A DNA stretch of 64,000 nucleotides from Niallia alba. Its GTDB lineage: Bacteria; Bacillota; Bacilli; Bacillales; Cytobacillaceae. Of the stretch, positions 10,471-21,521 are shown piece by piece. A program made the position numbers and the translations under genes. Position 1 is the stretch's first letter, and the number at the start of each line of letters is the position of its first letter. The stretch is from positions 2,148,001-2,212,000 of the forward strand of contig NZ_JABBPK010000001.1 in assembly GCF_012933555.1 (NCBI RefSeq). The letters are read 5' to 3'. The notes beneath the pieces were generated by a model. It had not been told where the DNA came from. It made no database searches and saw only the letters and a list, made by a program, of their open reading frames with translations.

Positions 10471-13400
10471 ATGAGTGATATACAAGGAAAAGTGGATCGT
10501 TTCCAGATTTTGTTGCAGCAATTGCAATTAACGGACGATCCATATATTTCCCATTTTCGCAACGCCAGCATTGAAAAAATTGTTGTCGAAAAGCGGTCCA
10601 AAAAATGGCATTTTCATTTTTTGTTTGATGATATCATTCCATTTCAAGTCTATCAATTATTTACTACCAAGTTAAGAAGTAGCTTTTCGCATATTGCTAC
10701 TATTACGTATGATATTCGAGTAAGAAATGGAATCGTCACAGACGTATTAATTCGTGACTATTGGTCTGCATGTATAGAGGAGATGCAAGGGATTTCTCCA
10801 CCCCTTTTAAAGCTATTAAATGAACAAGTGCCTCAATTTAATGGGAATAAGCTAACCATTCAAGTTAGAAACGAGATGGAAGGCTTAGCGATCAAGAGGA
10901 AATATGCTAACTTGATTACGGATGCCTATCAATATTTTGGCTTCCCTGCCATGAGCTTAGATACAGAAATAGTAGAAGAAAAATCAAATTCAGAGTATGA
11001 ACAATTTTTACTTGCGAAGCAAAAAGAGGATGAGGAAAGAGGAAAGCAAGCTTTACTAGACATTCAGAAGATGGAAGCTGAAAAAGAAGCTGGTGATTCT
11101 CCAATCCCGAGTGGTCCATTAACAATTGGATTAACAATTAAAGACGATAGCGATTATCGTCGCCTCGAAGAAATTGTGGATGAAGAAAGACGTGTTACCG
11201 TGCAAGGATATGTCTTTTTTGCAGAAACAAAAGAGCTTCGTAGTGGAAGAACATTGTTGACATTTAAAATAACAGATTATACAAGTTCTATTCTTGTAAA
11301 AATGTTCTCACGTGATAAAGAAGATGCAGCGCTTTTTCAATTAGTGAAAAAGGGCATGTGGCTTAGAGCACGAGGAAGTATTCAAAATGATACATTTGTT
11401 CGCGATTTAGTAATGATCGGGAATGATTTAAATGAAATTAAGCCTGTCGAACGAAAAGATACAGCGAAAGAGGATGAAAAGCGTGTAGAGCTGCATCTTC
11501 ATACACCAATGAGTCAAATGGATGCTGTTTCATCAGTGGCTACGCTTGTTACTCAAGCAAAAAAATGGGGGCATAAAGCGATCGCTATTACAGATCATGC
11601 TGTTGCGCAATCATTCCCTGAAGCGTTTGGAGCTGGAAAGAAAAATGATGTGAAAATTCTTTATGGGGTAGAGATGAATCTAGTAGACGATGGCGTACCG
11701 ATTGCCTATAATCCAAAAGATATCGTACTCGAGGATGCTACGTATGTCGTGTTTGACGTTGAAACGACAGGACTTTCTGCCGTTTATAATACGATTATAG
11801 AGCTTGCGGCAGTTAAGATTCATAATGGCGAAATCATTGATCGATTTGAATCGTTTGCGAATCCACATCATCGCCTTTCCGCAACGACGATTAACTTAAC
11901 AGGTATTACCGATGATATGGTAGAAAGTGCACCTGAAATAGATATTGTATTGCGTAAGTTTGCCGATTGGACAGGGGATAGTATTCTAGTTGCGCATAAC
12001 GCATCGTTTGACGTTGGTTTCTTAAATGTCGGCTATCAGAAAGCAGGGTTGCCTAAATCGACTAATGCAGTCATAGACACATTGGAGCTGGGTAGATTTT
12101 TATACCCTGAAATGAAAAACCATCGTTTAAATACGTTGGCGAAGAAATTTGATATCGAATTAACTCAGCATCACCGAGCTATTTATGATGCAGAAGCAAC
12201 TGGATACCTTGCTTTAAAAATGTTGAAGGATGCTTCTGAAAAAGGGATCATTAATCATAATCAATTGAACGATAATATGGGGCAGGGAAATGCATACCAA
12301 AGAGCTCGTCCTTATCACTGTACGGTACTTGCTCAAAACGACGTTGGCTTAAAAAATCTGTTTAAGCTCGTATCAATCTCTCATATTAATTATTTCTATC
12401 GTGTCCCGCGTATTCCAAGATCTGTGTTGCAAAAATATAGAGAAGGTTTGCTTGTAGGGTCAGCCTGTGATAAAGGGGAAGTCTTTGAGGCAATGATGCA
12501 AAAGGCTCCTGAGGAAGTAGAAGATATTGCCCCATTTTATGATTATTTAGAGGTAATGCCCAAAGAAGTGTACGCTCATTTAATGGAGATGGAGCTCGTC
12601 CAAGATGAAAAAGCATTGGAAGAAATTATCGCTAATATTGTAAAACTTGGCGACAAGTTAGACATACCAGTAGTGGCGACAGGAAATGTTCATTATCAAA
12701 ATCCAAATGATAAGATTTATCGAGAAATTTTAGTCGGTTCACAAGGTGGAGCGAATCCACTTAACCGCCATAAGCTTCCTGATGTTCATTTTCGGACAAC
12801 GAATGAAATGTTAGACTGTTTTAACTTCCTTGGAAAAGAAAAGGCGAAAGAATTAGTAGTAACGAACACTAATAAAATCGCCGATATGATTGATGTCATT
12901 AAACCGATTAAGGATGATCTTTATACACCAAAAATTGAAGGCTCAGAAGAAGAAATGCGAGAAATGAGCTATAGCATGGCTAGACGAATTTACGGAGATG
13001 AATTGCCGGAAATCGTGGAAGCACGCTTGGAAAAAGAATTAAAAAGTATCATCGGGCATGGATTTGCCGTTATCTATTTGATTTCTCATAAACTCGTGAA
13101 AAAATCATTAGATGATGGATACTTAGTAGGTTCTCGTGGATCTGTTGGTTCTTCCTTTGTTGCCACGATGACAGAGATAACCGAGGTTAATCCATTGCCC
13201 CCACACTATATATGTGCAGAATGTAAATATTCGGAATTCTTTAATGATGGTTCTGTTGGATCTGGATTTGATTTGCCTGATAAGGATTGTCCAAACTGTG
13301 GGGCTCGCTTAAAGAAAGATGGTCATGATATTCCGTTTGAAACTTTCCTTGGATTTAAAGGGGATAAGGTACCTGATATAGATTTGAATTTTTCCGGTGA

Positions 13401-14793
13401 ATATCAGCCGATCGCCCATAACTATACAAAAGTACTGTTTGGTGATGAGTATGTATACCGTGCAGGAACAATAGGTACAGTAGCTGATAAAACAGCATAT
13501 GGTTATGTTAAGGCTTATCAAAACGATAATAATTTACAAATTCGCGGAGCGGAAATTGATCGATTAGCTTCTGGCTGTACAGGTGTTAAACGAACAACTG
13601 GTCAGCATCCGGGGGGGATCATTGTTATTCCAGATTATATGGATGTATATGATTTTACGCCAATTCAATTTCCAGCAGATGACCGAAATTCGGAATGGAA
13701 AACGACCCATTTTGATTTCCATTCTATTCATGACAATGTATTAAAACTCGATATTCTTGGTCACGATGATCCAACTGTTATCAGAATGCTTCAAGATTTA
13801 AGTGGGATAGATCCTAAGACGATTCCAACAGATGACCCTGAAGTAATGAAAATATTTAGCGGTACAGAGTCCCTTGGAGTAACACCGGAACAAATATATT
13901 GTAAAACTGGTACATTTGGTATTCCTGAGTTTGGAACAAAATTTGTTCGGCAAATGCTCGAAGATACGAAGCCAACTACATTTTCTGAGTTAGTACAGAT
14001 ATCTGGTCTATCTCATGGTACGGATGTATGGTTAGGGAATGCCCAAGAACTTATTCATAATAATATTTGTAACTTAAGTGAAGTTATTGGATGTCGTGAT
14101 GACATCATGGTCTATCTGATTTATCAAGGACTTGATCCTAGTTTTGCTTTCAAAATCATGGAAAGTGTACGTAAAGGGAAAGGTCTAACAGATGAAATGG
14201 AAGAAGAGATGAGAAAGAACGAAGTACCGGAATGGTATATTGATTCTTGTAAAAAAATAAAATATATGTTCCCTAAGGCGCATGCTGCTGCTTATGTATT
14301 AATGGCAGTTAGGATTGCCTATTTCAAAGTGCACCATGCATTATTATATTACGCAGCCTATTTCACTGTTCGTGCCGATGATTTTGATGTTGATGCGATG
14401 GTAAAGGGATCTCATAGTATTAAAGCAGTAATAGATGATATTAGTGCAAAAGGGTTAGATGCATCTACGAAAGAGAAAAACTTGTTAACAGTAATGGAAC
14501 TTGCTTTCGAAATGGTAGAAAGAGGATATACCTTTAAGAAGGTGGATTTATATAAATCAAGTGCTACTGAATTTATTATTGAAGGAAATGCTCTTATACC
14601 GCCGTTTAACAGTATCCCAGGATTAGGAACAAATGCTGCTATTAACATTGTCGAAGCAAGAAAAAATGGGGAATTCTTATCGAAAGAGGATTTACAACAA
14701 CGCGGAAAAGTTTCGAAAACAATTATGCAATATCTTGACAATCATGGTTGCTTGGCTGATATGCCGGATCAAAACCAGCTTTCTTTATTCTAA
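10471..14793 (+). CDS. polC: DNA polymerase III alpha subunit, PolC type
   Basis: PolC is the main replicative polymerase of low-GC Gram-positives, with built-in 3'-5' proofreading. The 1440-residue length is typical (B. subtilis 1437). In order: N-terminal domain, OB-fold (~225-320), PHP domain split by the exonuclease ([14 protein letters not shown] begins ~336), DEDD exonuclease (FDVETTG near 426, HNASFDVGF near 510, [12 protein letters not shown] near 568). A four-cysteine zinc-binding region follows (CAEC.. and CPNC.., ~912-950), then palm/fingers and a C-terminal HhH region. ATG 10471 follows GGAAGGAGCG. No terminator hairpin is evident right after it; the rimP promoter lies 47 bases downstream. 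Confidence 0.98.
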   Translation: MSDIQGKVDRFQILLQQLQLTDDPYISHFRNASIEKIVVEKRSKKWHFHFLFDDIIPFQVYQLFTTKLRSSFSHIATITYDIRVRNGIVTDVLIRDYWSACIEEMQGISPPLLKLLNEQVPQFNGNKLTIQVRNEMEGLAIKRKYANLITDAYQYFGFPAMSLDTEIVEEKSNSEYEQFLLAKQKEDEERGKQALLDIQKMEAEKEAGDSPIPSGPLTIGLTIKDDSDYRRLEEIVDEERRVTVQGYVFFAETKELRSGRTLLTFKITDYTSSILVKMFSRDKEDAALFQLVKKGMWLRARGSIQNDTFVRDLVMIGNDLNEIKPVERKDTAKEDEKRVELHLHTPMSQMDAVSSVATLVTQAKKWGHKAIAITDHAVAQSFPEAFGAGKKNDVKILYGVEMNLVDDGVPIAYNPKDIVLEDATYVVFDVETTGLSAVYNTIIELAAVKIHNGEIIDRFESFANPHHRLSATTINLTGITDDMVESAPEIDIVLRKFADWTGDSILVAHNASFDVGFLNVGYQKAGLPKSTNAVIDTLELGRFLYPEMKNHRLNTLAKKFDIELTQHHRAIYDAEATGYLALKMLKDASEKGIINHNQLNDNMGQGNAYQRARPYHCTVLAQNDVGLKNLFKLVSISHINYFYRVPRIPRSVLQKYREGLLVGSACDKGEVFEAMMQKAPEEVEDIAPFYDYLEVMPKEVYAHLMEMELVQDEKALEEIIANIVKLGDKLDIPVVATGNVHYQNPNDKIYREILVGSQGGANPLNRHKLPDVHFRTTNEMLDCFNFLGKEKAKELVVTNTNKIADMIDVIKPIKDDLYTPKIEGSEEEMREMSYSMARRIYGDELPEIVEARLEKELKSIIGHGFAVIYLISHKLVKKSLDDGYLVGSRGSVGSSFVATMTEITEVNPLPPHYICAECKYSEFFNDGSVGSGFDLPDKDCPNCGARLKKDGHDIPFETFLGFKGDKVPDIDLNFSGEYQPIAHNYTKVLFGDEYVYRAGTIGTVADKTAYGYVKAYQNDNNLQIRGAEIDRLASGCTGVKRTTGQHPGGIIVIPDYMDVYDFTPIQFPADDRNSEWKTTHFDFHSIHDNVLKLDILGHDDPTVIRMLQDLSGIDPKTIPTDDPEVMKIFSGTESLGVTPEQIYCKTGTFGIPEFGTKFVRQMLEDTKPTTFSELVQISGLSHGTDVWLGNAQELIHNNICNLSEVIGCRDDIMVYLIYQGLDPSFAFKIMESVRKGKGLTDEMEEEMRKNEVPEWYIDSCKKIKYMFPKAHAAAYVLMAVRIAYFKVHHALLYYAAYFTVRADDFDVDAMVKGSHSIKAVIDDISAKGLDASTKEKNLLTVMELAFEMVERGYTFKKVDLYKSSATEFIIEGNALIPPFNSIPGLGTNAAINIVEARKNGEFLSKEDLQQRGKVSKTIMQYLDNHGCLADMPDQNQLSLF

Positions 14794-14839
14794 AATTTTT
14801 TTGGATAGGGGAAGAAACGTTGAAGTTACGGACTTTCAT

Positions 14840-14868
14840 TTGCATAACTGAAGCGGTTATGGTATAGT
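14840..14868 (+). promoter_or_regulatory. Promoter of rimP-nusA-infB operon
   Basis: TTGCAT (14840-14845), a 17-base spacer, then TATAGT (14863-14868). The transcript leader to rimP would be ~195 bases and carries the attenuator at 14905-14930. Confidence 0.65.
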
Positions 14869-14904
14869 TTAGTTGGAAATACTAAGGATAACTTTCGCGA
14901 ATGG

Positions 14905-14930
14905 AGAGTGGGGCAACCCACTCTTTCCTG
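14905..14930 (+). terminator. Weak terminator/attenuator in rimP-nusA leader
   Basis: AGAGTGGG (14905-14912) pairs perfectly with CCCACTCT (14917-14924) around a GCAA tetraloop. The following T tract is interrupted (TTCCTGTTTG). Such a strong stem with a poor U tract is what NusA-dependent terminators look like. B. subtilis nusA is known to be autoregulated by attenuation in this leader. Confidence 0.6.
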
Positions 14931-15070
14931 TTTGTATTAGGGTTTTTTCTTGAAAAACAGAGTGAGTATTATCGCACAAATTGATGGATGAGCAACAAGT
15001 GTACATATTTTAGTTTGCTAAGTTGACTCTAAAAACATAATAAGGTTCCTTGCTTAAGGAGGGGAAAATT

Positions 15071-15541
15071 TTGAGCAAAGTAACAGAAATAGTCGAAGAA
15101 ATGGTACATCCCATTTTAGATGAACTACACTTAGAATTAGTAGATGTCGAATATGTAAAAGAGGGACCAAACTGGTTTTTACGTGTATATATTGACAAAG
15201 AAACTGGTGTAGATATTGATGAATGTGCAGTCGTTAGTGAAAAACTAAGTGAGAAGTTAGATGAAGTCGATCCGATTTCAGAGAACTATTTTCTTGAGGT
15301 TTCTTCACCTGGAGCAGAACGACCATTGAAAAAAGACAAAGACTTCGAAAAAGCGATTGGGAAAAATGTTTATATTAAAACATATGAACCAATTGAAAAG
15401 GAAAAAACATTTGAAGGAATCTTAACAGCTTTTGATGGGAAATCAGTGACAGTCGAAGTCAAAATTAAGACTAGAAAGAAAACGATTGAAATTCCATATG
15501 AAAAAGTGGCAAAAGCAAGACTTGCTGTTAGTTTTTCCTAA
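15071..15541 (+). CDS. rimP: Ribosome maturation factor RimP
   Basis: RimP assists late 30S subunit assembly around the S12 region. TTG 15071 is chosen as start because it follows AAGGAGGGG at 15055-15063; it gives a 156-residue protein, the same as B. subtilis YlxS. Family marks are [20 protein letters not shown] (~26-45), the [15 protein letters not shown] block (~78-92; the SPGxxRPL motif is diagnostic) and a C-terminal SH3-like domain with [16 protein letters not shown]. First gene of the operon with nusA 89 bases downstream. Confidence 0.95.
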   Translation: MSKVTEIVEEMVHPILDELHLELVDVEYVKEGPNWFLRVYIDKETGVDIDECAVVSEKLSEKLDEVDPISENYFLEVSSPGAERPLKKDKDFEKAIGKNVYIKTYEPIEKEKTFEGILTAFDGKSVTVEVKIKTRKKTIEIPYEKVAKARLAVSFS

Positions 15542-15630
15542 TTATAAAGATCAAATGAGACAGCTTATGACAGCTTCTTTACAATGATCAATAATTTTTG
15601 ATAAAAGAGAATAAAGGGGGATACACGCTC

Positions 15631-16764
15631 ATGAGCAGTGAATTAGTTGATGCTCTAGTGTTACTTGAAAAAGAAAAAGGAATATCGCGAGAAGTGATCA
15701 TGGATGCAATTGAAGCAGCATTGATCTCCGCTTATCGCCGTAATTTTAACCAGGCACAAAACGTACGAATTGATTTGAATTTAGGTGCAGGGTCCATGCG
15801 TGTATTTGCGAGAAAAGAAGTAGTTGATGAGGTATTTGATCCACGTCTTGAAATTTCTTTGGAAGATGCACAAAAAATTAATCCGAACTATGAAGTAGAA
15901 GATGTTGTTGAACTAGAAGTTACACCAAAAGATTTTGGACGTATTGCAGCACAAACTGCGAAACAAGTAGTTACACAACGAGTTCGCGAAGCTGAAAGAG
16001 GAATTATTTATTCTGAATTTATCGATCGCGAAGAAGATATTATGACAGGGATTGTTCAACGTCAAGACAGTAAATTCATTTATGTCAGCTTAGGTAAAAT
16101 TGAAGCAATTTTACCTACAAATGAACAAATGCCAAATGAGCATTATAAACCACATGATCGCATTAAGGTTTTCTTAACAAAAGTGGAAAAGACAACAAAA
16201 GGTCCACAAATCTTTGTATCTAGAACACATCCTGGTCTACTGAAAAGATTGTTTGAGATGGAAGTTCCTGAAATCTATGATGGAACAGTAGAAATAAAAT
16301 CAGTTGCGCGTGAAGCTGGAGATCGTTCAAAGATTTCCGTTCATTCTGATAATGAAGAAGTAGATCCAGTAGGTTCTTGCGTAGGTCCTAAAGGAACTCG
16401 TGTGCAGACGATTGTGAATGAGTTAAAAGGGGAAAAGATTGATATTGTTAAGTGGTCAAGTGATCCAACAGTATTTGTTGCGAATGCCTTAAGTCCTTCG
16501 AAAGTACTAGAAGTTATTGTAAACGAAGAAGAAAAAGCAACAACTGTTATTGTTCCCGATTATCAATTATCATTGGCAATCGGTAAAAGAGGCCAAAATG
16601 CACGCTTAGCAGCGAAGCTTACTGGCTGGAAAATTGATATCAAATCTGAATCAGAAGCAAGAGAGGCTGGAATATATCCAACTGAAAATTCATTGATTAA
16701 ATTTGATGATGAGGCAGACGAAGAGGATGATTTCCGTTTGAGCACGGAAGATTTCGAGATTTGA
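15631..16764 (+). CDS. nusA: Transcription termination/antitermination factor NusA
   Basis: NusA binds RNA polymerase and modulates pausing, intrinsic termination and antitermination. ATG 15631 follows AAAGGGGGAT; 377 residues. The N-terminal polymerase-binding domain (1-130, starting MSSELVDALVLLEKEKG) is followed by S1 (TGIVQRQDSKFIYVSLGKIEAILP), KH1 (DPVGSCVGPKGTRVQTIVNEL) and KH2 (LAIGKRGQNARLAAKLTGWKI). An acidic tail (DDEADEEDD) ends it. The E. coli C-terminal AR repeats are absent, as usual in Firmicutes. The leader hairpin at 14905 suggests autoregulation. Confidence 0.97.
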   Translation: MSSELVDALVLLEKEKGISREVIMDAIEAALISAYRRNFNQAQNVRIDLNLGAGSMRVFARKEVVDEVFDPRLEISLEDAQKINPNYEVEDVVELEVTPKDFGRIAAQTAKQVVTQRVREAERGIIYSEFIDREEDIMTGIVQRQDSKFIYVSLGKIEAILPTNEQMPNEHYKPHDRIKVFLTKVEKTTKGPQIFVSRTHPGLLKRLFEMEVPEIYDGTVEIKSVAREAGDRSKISVHSDNEEVDPVGSCVGPKGTRVQTIVNELKGEKIDIVKWSSDPTVFVANALSPSKVLEVIVNEEEKATTVIVPDYQLSLAIGKRGQNARLAAKLTGWKIDIKSESEAREAGIYPTENSLIKFDDEADEEDDFRLSTEDFEI

Positions 16765-16775
16765 GGTGAATGTGT

Positions 16776-17060
16776 GTGAACAAACCAAGAAAAGTACCAA
16801 TGCGTAAATGTGTTGCTACCGGTGAAATGAAGCCGAAAAAAGAACTAGTTCGCATCGTTCGTTCCAAAGAAGGGGTTGTATCCGTCGATTTAACGGGAAA
16901 AAAATCCGGTCGAGGAGCATATCTTTCATTGGACAAAGAAGCAGTACTATTAGCCAAGAAGAAGAATATTCTTTCTAACCAGCTTGAAGTGACAGTAGAT
17001 GATACTGTTTACGATGAGCTGTTAGAACTAATAGATAAGGAGCAAAGACAATCCAAATGA
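16776..17060 (+). CDS. rnpM: YlxR family protein (RNase P modulator RnpM)
   Basis: A small nucleic-acid-binding protein of the YlxR/DUF448 family, reported in B. subtilis to bind and modulate RNase P (RnpM). GTG 16776 is preferred over ATG 16770 because the GAGGTG ribosome site (16763-16768) leaves 7 bases; it gives 94 residues. Family sequence [21 protein letters not shown] is at the N-terminus and the conserved [11 protein letters not shown] block is in the middle. The stop overlaps ylxQ by 4 bases (ATGA), indicating coupling within the nusA-infB operon. Confidence 0.9.
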   Translation: MNKPRKVPMRKCVATGEMKPKKELVRIVRSKEGVVSVDLTGKKSGRGAYLSLDKEAVLLAKKKNILSNQLEVTVDDTVYDELLELIDKEQRQSK

Positions 17061-17359
17061 ACGATAACAAGTGGATGTCATTACTTGGCTTAGCAAATCG
17101 AGCACGGAAAATAACCTCAGGTGAGGAATTGACCGTAAAAGAAATTAGAAGCGGTAATGCAAAACTAATATTATTATCGGAAGATGCATCACAAAACACG
17201 ACAAAAAAAATCACCGATAAATGTCGTTCCTATAAAGTACCAGTGAAGCTTGTTTCAAATAGGGAAATCCTAGGGAAAGCAATAGGGAAAGAGCAAAGAG
17301 TGGTTGTCGCTGTTTTGGATAATGGATTTGCAAAAAAACTTTTAACGCTGCTCGATTAA
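17057..17359 (+). CDS. ylxQ: L7Ae-family ribosomal/RNA-binding protein YlxQ
   Basis: A 100-residue protein of the L7Ae/L30e fold that binds kink-turn RNA; its exact role is still poorly defined. The start ATG 17057 overlaps the ylxR stop (ATGA). The family pattern is visible: [25 protein letters not shown] at the N-terminus, [16 protein letters not shown] in the middle (AxDAS/N-type nucleotide contact), then CRSYKVPV and the [20 protein letters not shown] segment. Located as in B. subtilis between rnpM and infB. Confidence 0.9.
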   Translation: MNDNKWMSLLGLANRARKITSGEELTVKEIRSGNAKLILLSEDASQNTTKKITDKCRSYKVPVKLVSNREILGKAIGKEQRVVVAVLDNGFAKKLLTLLD

Positions 17360-17378
17360 TTCTAGCGGGGGTGAAATG

Positions 17379-19550
17379 ATGAGTAAAGTGCGAGTATACG
17401 AATACGCAAAACAATATAACATTTCAAGCAAGGATGTTATTGCTAAATTAAAAGAGATGAATGTAGAAGTCTCAAACCATATGACAACATTGGAAGAGGA
17501 CGCAATTAAAAAATTGGATAGTGTATATAATAAAAAGAGTGAAGAAAATAAGCCAAAAGCACCGGCTCAAAAAGCGGCTGCTAAAAATATCGCGGACGAG
17601 TATGAAAAAGAAAGCGATGAAATGGCTGAAAAGGGGAAAGTAAATCAATCTGTGAAAAATACTAAAGATAATAAACCAGGTTTTAATAAACCAAAAACTA
17701 ATAATAACAACAATAAGAATAGAAACAACAATAATCGCAAAGGGAAGCAAAATGCTGCTCCAGTTGCACCTCCAGCTCCGAAAAAAGAAAAAGAATTACC
17801 GGAAAAAATTACATTCAGCGAGTCTTTGACAGTTGCTGAATTAGCAAAAAAATTGCATCGTGAACCATCTGAAATCATTAAAAAATTATTCCTTCTTGGT
17901 GTAATGGCAACAATCAACCAGGAGTTAGATAAGGATGCAATTGAATTAATCTGTACAGATTACGGTGTTGAAGTCGAAGAAGAAGTGAAAATCGACACAA
18001 CCGATCTAGAAGTATACTTTACAGATGATGAGAACGCAGAATTAGTAGAGCGTCCGTCTGTTGTTACAATTATGGGACACGTTGACCATGGGAAAACAAC
18101 ATTACTTGATAGCATTCGTAATACAAAAGTAACAGCAGGAGAAGCTGGTGGAATTACACAGCATATTGGTGCATATCAAATCGAGGAAAATGGTAAGAAA
18201 ATTACATTCCTTGATACACCTGGACACGCAGCCTTTACAACAATGCGTGCACGTGGTGCAAAAATTACTGATATCACGATTCTTGTTGTCGCTGCAGACG
18301 ATGGAGTAATGCCACAAACAATTGAAGCAATCAACCATGCGAAAGCCGCTGAAGTTCCAATTATTGTTGCAGTCAATAAAATGGATAAACCAACAGCAAA
18401 TCCTGACCGTGTAATGCAAGAATTAACAGAACATGGATTAGTACCGGAAGCTTGGGGTGGGGAAACTATCTTTGTTCCACTTTCCGCGTTAACTGGAGAA
18501 GGTATTGATTCATTACTTGAAATGATCCTTCTAGTAAGTGAAGTAGAAGAATATAAAGCAAATCCAAAACGTAACGCTGTAGGTACTGTTATTGAAGCAC
18601 AGCTAGATAAAGGAAAAGGTTCTGTGGCAACATTGCTTGTTCAAAACGGAACGCTAAACATTGGTGACCCTATTGTAGTTGGTAATACATTTGGTCGTGT
18701 TCGTGCGATGGTAAATGATTTAGGTAGACGTGTGAAAACAGCTGGACCATCTACTCCAGTAGAAATTACAGGATTAAATGAAGTTCCTCAAGCTGGTGAT
18801 CGATTTGTTGTTTTCAATGATGAGAAAACAGCAAGACAAATCGGGGAAGCTCGTTCTACTCAAGCCATTCAAGCTCAAAGATCAGAAAAAACAAGAATCA
18901 GCTTAGACAACCTGTTTGAACACATGAAACAAGGGGAAATGAAAGATATTAACATCGTTCTTAAAGCCGATGTTCAAGGTTCAGCAGAAGCGTTAGCTGC
19001 CGCTCTATATAAAATAGAAGTAGAAGGTGTTAACGTTAAAATCATTCATACTGGTGTAGGGGCAATTAATGAGTCAGATATTACACTTGCAGCAGCATCA
19101 AATGCAATTGTAATCGGATTTAACGTGCGTCCAGATGTAAATGCGAAAAGAGCTGCAGACGCTGAAGAAGTAGATGTACGCTTACACCGTATTATTTATA
19201 AAGTAATTGAAGAAATTGAAGCAGCGATGAAAGGAATGCTTGATCCTGAGTTCCAAGAAAAAATTATTGGTCAGGCTGAAATTCGTCAAACATTCAAAGT
19301 TTCTAAAATTGGTACAATTGCAGGTTCATACGTAACGGACGGGAAAATTACAAGAGATAGCGGAATTCGCTTAATCCGTGACGGTGTTGTTATTTTCGAA
19401 GGGGAAATCGATGCCTTAAAACGTTTCAAAGACGATGCAAAAGAAGTAGCTCAAGGTTACGAATGTGGTATTACAATCAAAAACTTTAATGATGTTAAAG
19501 AAGGCGATGTAATTGAAGCATACGTAATGGAAGAAATTGAGCGTAAATGA
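17379..19550 (+). CDS. infB: Translation initiation factor IF-2
   Basis: IF-2 is the GTPase that brings fMet-tRNA to the 30S subunit and promotes subunit joining. Start ATG 17379 (723 residues) sits better than ATG 17376 relative to GGGGGTG. The N-terminal IF2N domain ([21 protein letters not shown]) is followed by a low-complexity Lys/Asn/Pro linker (~60-135), a second IF2N and the G domain: GHVDHGKT (G1), DTPGH (G3), NKMDKP (G4), SAL (G5). Domains II-IV follow. The linker contains a run of Asn-Lys-rich codons typical of Firmicutes. The stop overlaps ylxP by 4 bases. Confidence 0.98.
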   Translation: MSKVRVYEYAKQYNISSKDVIAKLKEMNVEVSNHMTTLEEDAIKKLDSVYNKKSEENKPKAPAQKAAAKNIADEYEKESDEMAEKGKVNQSVKNTKDNKPGFNKPKTNNNNNKNRNNNNRKGKQNAAPVAPPAPKKEKELPEKITFSESLTVAELAKKLHREPSEIIKKLFLLGVMATINQELDKDAIELICTDYGVEVEEEVKIDTTDLEVYFTDDENAELVERPSVVTIMGHVDHGKTTLLDSIRNTKVTAGEAGGITQHIGAYQIEENGKKITFLDTPGHAAFTTMRARGAKITDITILVVAADDGVMPQTIEAINHAKAAEVPIIVAVNKMDKPTANPDRVMQELTEHGLVPEAWGGETIFVPLSALTGEGIDSLLEMILLVSEVEEYKANPKRNAVGTVIEAQLDKGKGSVATLLVQNGTLNIGDPIVVGNTFGRVRAMVNDLGRRVKTAGPSTPVEITGLNEVPQAGDRFVVFNDEKTARQIGEARSTQAIQAQRSEKTRISLDNLFEHMKQGEMKDINIVLKADVQGSAEALAAALYKIEVEGVNVKIIHTGVGAINESDITLAAASNAIVIGFNVRPDVNAKRAADAEEVDVRLHRIIYKVIEEIEAAMKGMLDPEFQEKIIGQAEIRQTFKVSKIGTIAGSYVTDGKITRDSGIRLIRDGVVIFEGEIDALKRFKDDAKEVAQGYECGITIKNFNDVKEGDVIEAYVMEEIERK

Positions 19551-19828
19551 TTGTTGGTTTAATGACAGTGGAATGCATCATTTATGATGCCCACTCATTA
19601 AAAGAAAAGCGGGCGGTTCTGCAAAGAATTATGACCCGCTTAAAACAAAAATTTAATATCTCTATTTCAGAAGTCGAGTATCAAGATACTTGGCAAAGAA
19701 CAAAGCTTGCAATTGTTACTGTTGCTTCCGTCCGTGTTTCTGCAGAAGGCGTGTTGCAACAAACACAGCAGTTTATCGATTCTTTTCCGGAAATAGAGAG
19801 AACCATTACAGATATAGAATGGCTTTAA
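19547..19828 (+). CDS. ylxP: YlxP, DUF503 family protein
   Basis: A 93-residue DUF503 protein, starting with ATG inside the infB stop (ATGA overlap). Family marks are the opening [44 protein letters not shown] and a C-terminal ..[14 protein letters not shown]. The function is uncertain. Its constant place between infB and rbfA suggests a ribosome-assembly link, and the family has been suggested to be RbfA-related in role. Treat that as inference. Confidence 0.88.
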   Translation: MIVGLMTVECIIYDAHSLKEKRAVLQRIMTRLKQKFNISISEVEYQDTWQRTKLAIVTVASVRVSAEGVLQQTQQFIDSFPEIERTITDIEWL

Positions 19829-19849
19829 AAAAATGAGGTGAATTGCGCG

Positions 19850-20215
19850 ATGAGTCTAAGACCAAATCGTGTTGGTGAACAAATGAAGAAGGAACTAGGC
19901 GAGATTATTAGTCGTAAGATAAAAGATCCTCGCATTGGTTTCGTAACAGTTACAGATGTGAATGTTACTGGTGATCTTCAACAAGCAACTGTGTATATTT
20001 CCGTACTTGGCGATCAAGAACAACGTGAGAACACATTAAAAGGGCTAGCAAAAGCGAAAGGCTTTATTCGTTCTGAAATAGGACAACGAATTCGTTTACG
20101 CAAAACCCCAGAAATTACGTTTGAATTTGATGAGTCGATAGATTACGGAAATAGAATTGATACATTATTGCATCAAATCGCAAAAGAAAATCCGTCTAGT
20201 AACGACGAAAAATAA
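19850..20215 (+). CDS. rbfA: Ribosome-binding factor A
   Basis: RbfA is a KH-fold protein that matures the 16S rRNA 5'/3' end region of the 30S subunit, a cold-adaptation factor. ATG 19850 follows TGAGGTGAA and gives 121 residues (family ~117). Seen are [18 protein letters not shown] at the N-terminus, the [26 protein letters not shown] core and the [15 protein letters not shown] segment. It closes the rimP operon; a terminator follows at 20233-20284. Confidence 0.96.
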   Translation: MSLRPNRVGEQMKKELGEIISRKIKDPRIGFVTVTDVNVTGDLQQATVYISVLGDQEQRENTLKGLAKAKGFIRSEIGQRIRLRKTPEITFEFDESIDYGNRIDTLLHQIAKENPSSNDEK

Positions 20216-20232
20216 GATGATGTAAAAATATG

Positions 20233-20284
20233 CTCCTATCGGACTTTTTCCATGGTTATGGATATGGACGATAGGAGTTTTTTA
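20233..20284 (+). terminator. Terminator after rbfA
   Basis: CTCCTATCG (20233-20241) pairs with CGATAGGAG (20269-20277). An inner TCCAT/ATGGA helix lies between them, and TTTTTT follows. Confidence 0.85.
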
Positions 20285-20322
20285 TAGAAGCTTTAAATAA
20301 AGTTAACTTTAGAACAAAGCCC

Positions 20323-20434
20323 GTTGATTTCCGATCCAGGAACTTGCTTTCCGCGGGGAGGGATGAGAGCCTCCTTGGGGTCTCTCATTTCCCTCATCTC
20401 CCGCAGGAGTCAAGTTCCCTCCACTACAATCAAC
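20323..20434. repeat. Dispersed GC-rich foldback element, copy 2 (inverted)
   Basis: Bounded by GTTGATT (20323-20329) and AATCAAC (20428-20434). The inside reads GGGGTCTCTCATTTCCC..CTCCCGCAGGAGTC, the reverse orientation of the 3572 copy. It fills most of the rbfA-truB gap. Nothing else is recognised there except the truB ribosome site. Confidence 0.75.
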
Positions 20435-20522
20435 TCAGAATTTTAAATGACATTACAAGTAAAGAGCAAGATCTATTTTCGCATAAATTATTTAATTTAT
20501 AAATGAATAAAGGATGAGATAT

Positions 20523-21440
20523 ATGGAAGGAATTTTACCGTTATGGAAGCCTAAGGGGCTTACTTCTCATGATTGCGTTTTTCGGTTACGAAAGATTTTA
20601 CATATGAAAAGAATTGGCCATACTGGAACACTGGATCCTGATGTAACGGGTGTATTGCCAATCTGTTTAGGTAGGGGAACGAAAGTAGCGGAATACATAA
20701 CAGATGCAGGCAAAGAATACGTTGGGGAGGTAACAATTGGTTACTCCACTACAACCGAAGATCGTTCTGGAGAAAAAGTAGAGGAAAAGAAAGTAACAGA
20801 AACAGTCACTAGAGATAGAATAGAAGCAATCTTAAATGATTTAACGGGAACTATTACGCAAACACCACCGATGTATTCTGCTGTTAAGGTAAATGGAAGA
20901 AGGCTTTATGAATACGCAAGACAAGGGCTAGTGATTGAACGTCCCTCCAGACAAGTAAACATTTACTCGTTAGAATTAATAGAGGAATGGAAAGAATTAA
21001 AGGGGGATACTGTATCATTCCGTTTTAAAGTTAGCTGTAGTAAGGGGACATATATTAGAACCCTTGCTGTGATGATCGGAGAAAAATTAGGATATCCTGC
21101 TCATATGTCAGATTTGTGTCGAACACGTTCAGCGGCATTTACGGAGAAAGAGTGTGTGACCTTCGATGAACTAGAGGAATATATAGAAAAAGGAGTTCTC
21201 GACAAGCATATTTATCCTATAGAAGAGGCGCTTTTACATTTGCCGAAATATGAAATAAATGATACATTAGCTTTGAAGGTACGAAATGGATCGGTATTAG
21301 AAGCTCCTGCTCATTTATTGGATGAACAGGAGCCAATTGTCATTCAAACAACATTAGGGCAAGCGTTAGCCATATACATTCAGCATCCAACAAAAAAAGG
21401 ATTAATTAAACCGTCCAAAATATTAAAAATCTTGGAGTAA
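20523..21440 (+). CDS. truB: tRNA pseudouridine-55 synthase
   Basis: TruB isomerises U55 in the T-loop of tRNAs and acts as a tRNA chaperone. ATG 20523 is used because the earlier ATG 20514 lies inside the AAAGGATGAG ribosome site; 305 residues. Seen are LPLWKPKGLTSHDCVF, the catalytic GHTGTLDPDVTGVLP (Asp in TLDPD, ~38-42), PMYSAVKVNGRRLYEYAR and CSKGTYIRTLA. A short C-terminal PUA-like tail follows. ribF follows 81 bases later, the same order as B. subtilis truB-ribC. Confidence 0.96.
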   Translation: MEGILPLWKPKGLTSHDCVFRLRKILHMKRIGHTGTLDPDVTGVLPICLGRGTKVAEYITDAGKEYVGEVTIGYSTTTEDRSGEKVEEKKVTETVTRDRIEAILNDLTGTITQTPPMYSAVKVNGRRLYEYARQGLVIERPSRQVNIYSLELIEEWKELKGDTVSFRFKVSCSKGTYIRTLAVMIGEKLGYPAHMSDLCRTRSAAFTEKECVTFDELEEYIEKGVLDKHIYPIEEALLHLPKYEINDTLALKVRNGSVLEAPAHLLDEQEPIVIQTTLGQALAIYIQHPTKKGLIKPSKILKILE

Positions 21441-21521
21441 GAATTGATGCTTCGTACACCTTGAAAAGAAAGTTTGGCAAAGCAAATAAAGAAATTTGAG
21501 CTAGAAAAGGTGAGTAGCATA

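Noticed and set aside
14633-14851. Plus-strand frame overlapping the 3' end of polC
   Set aside because: It is an out-of-frame shadow of polC without a ribosome site or family resemblance.
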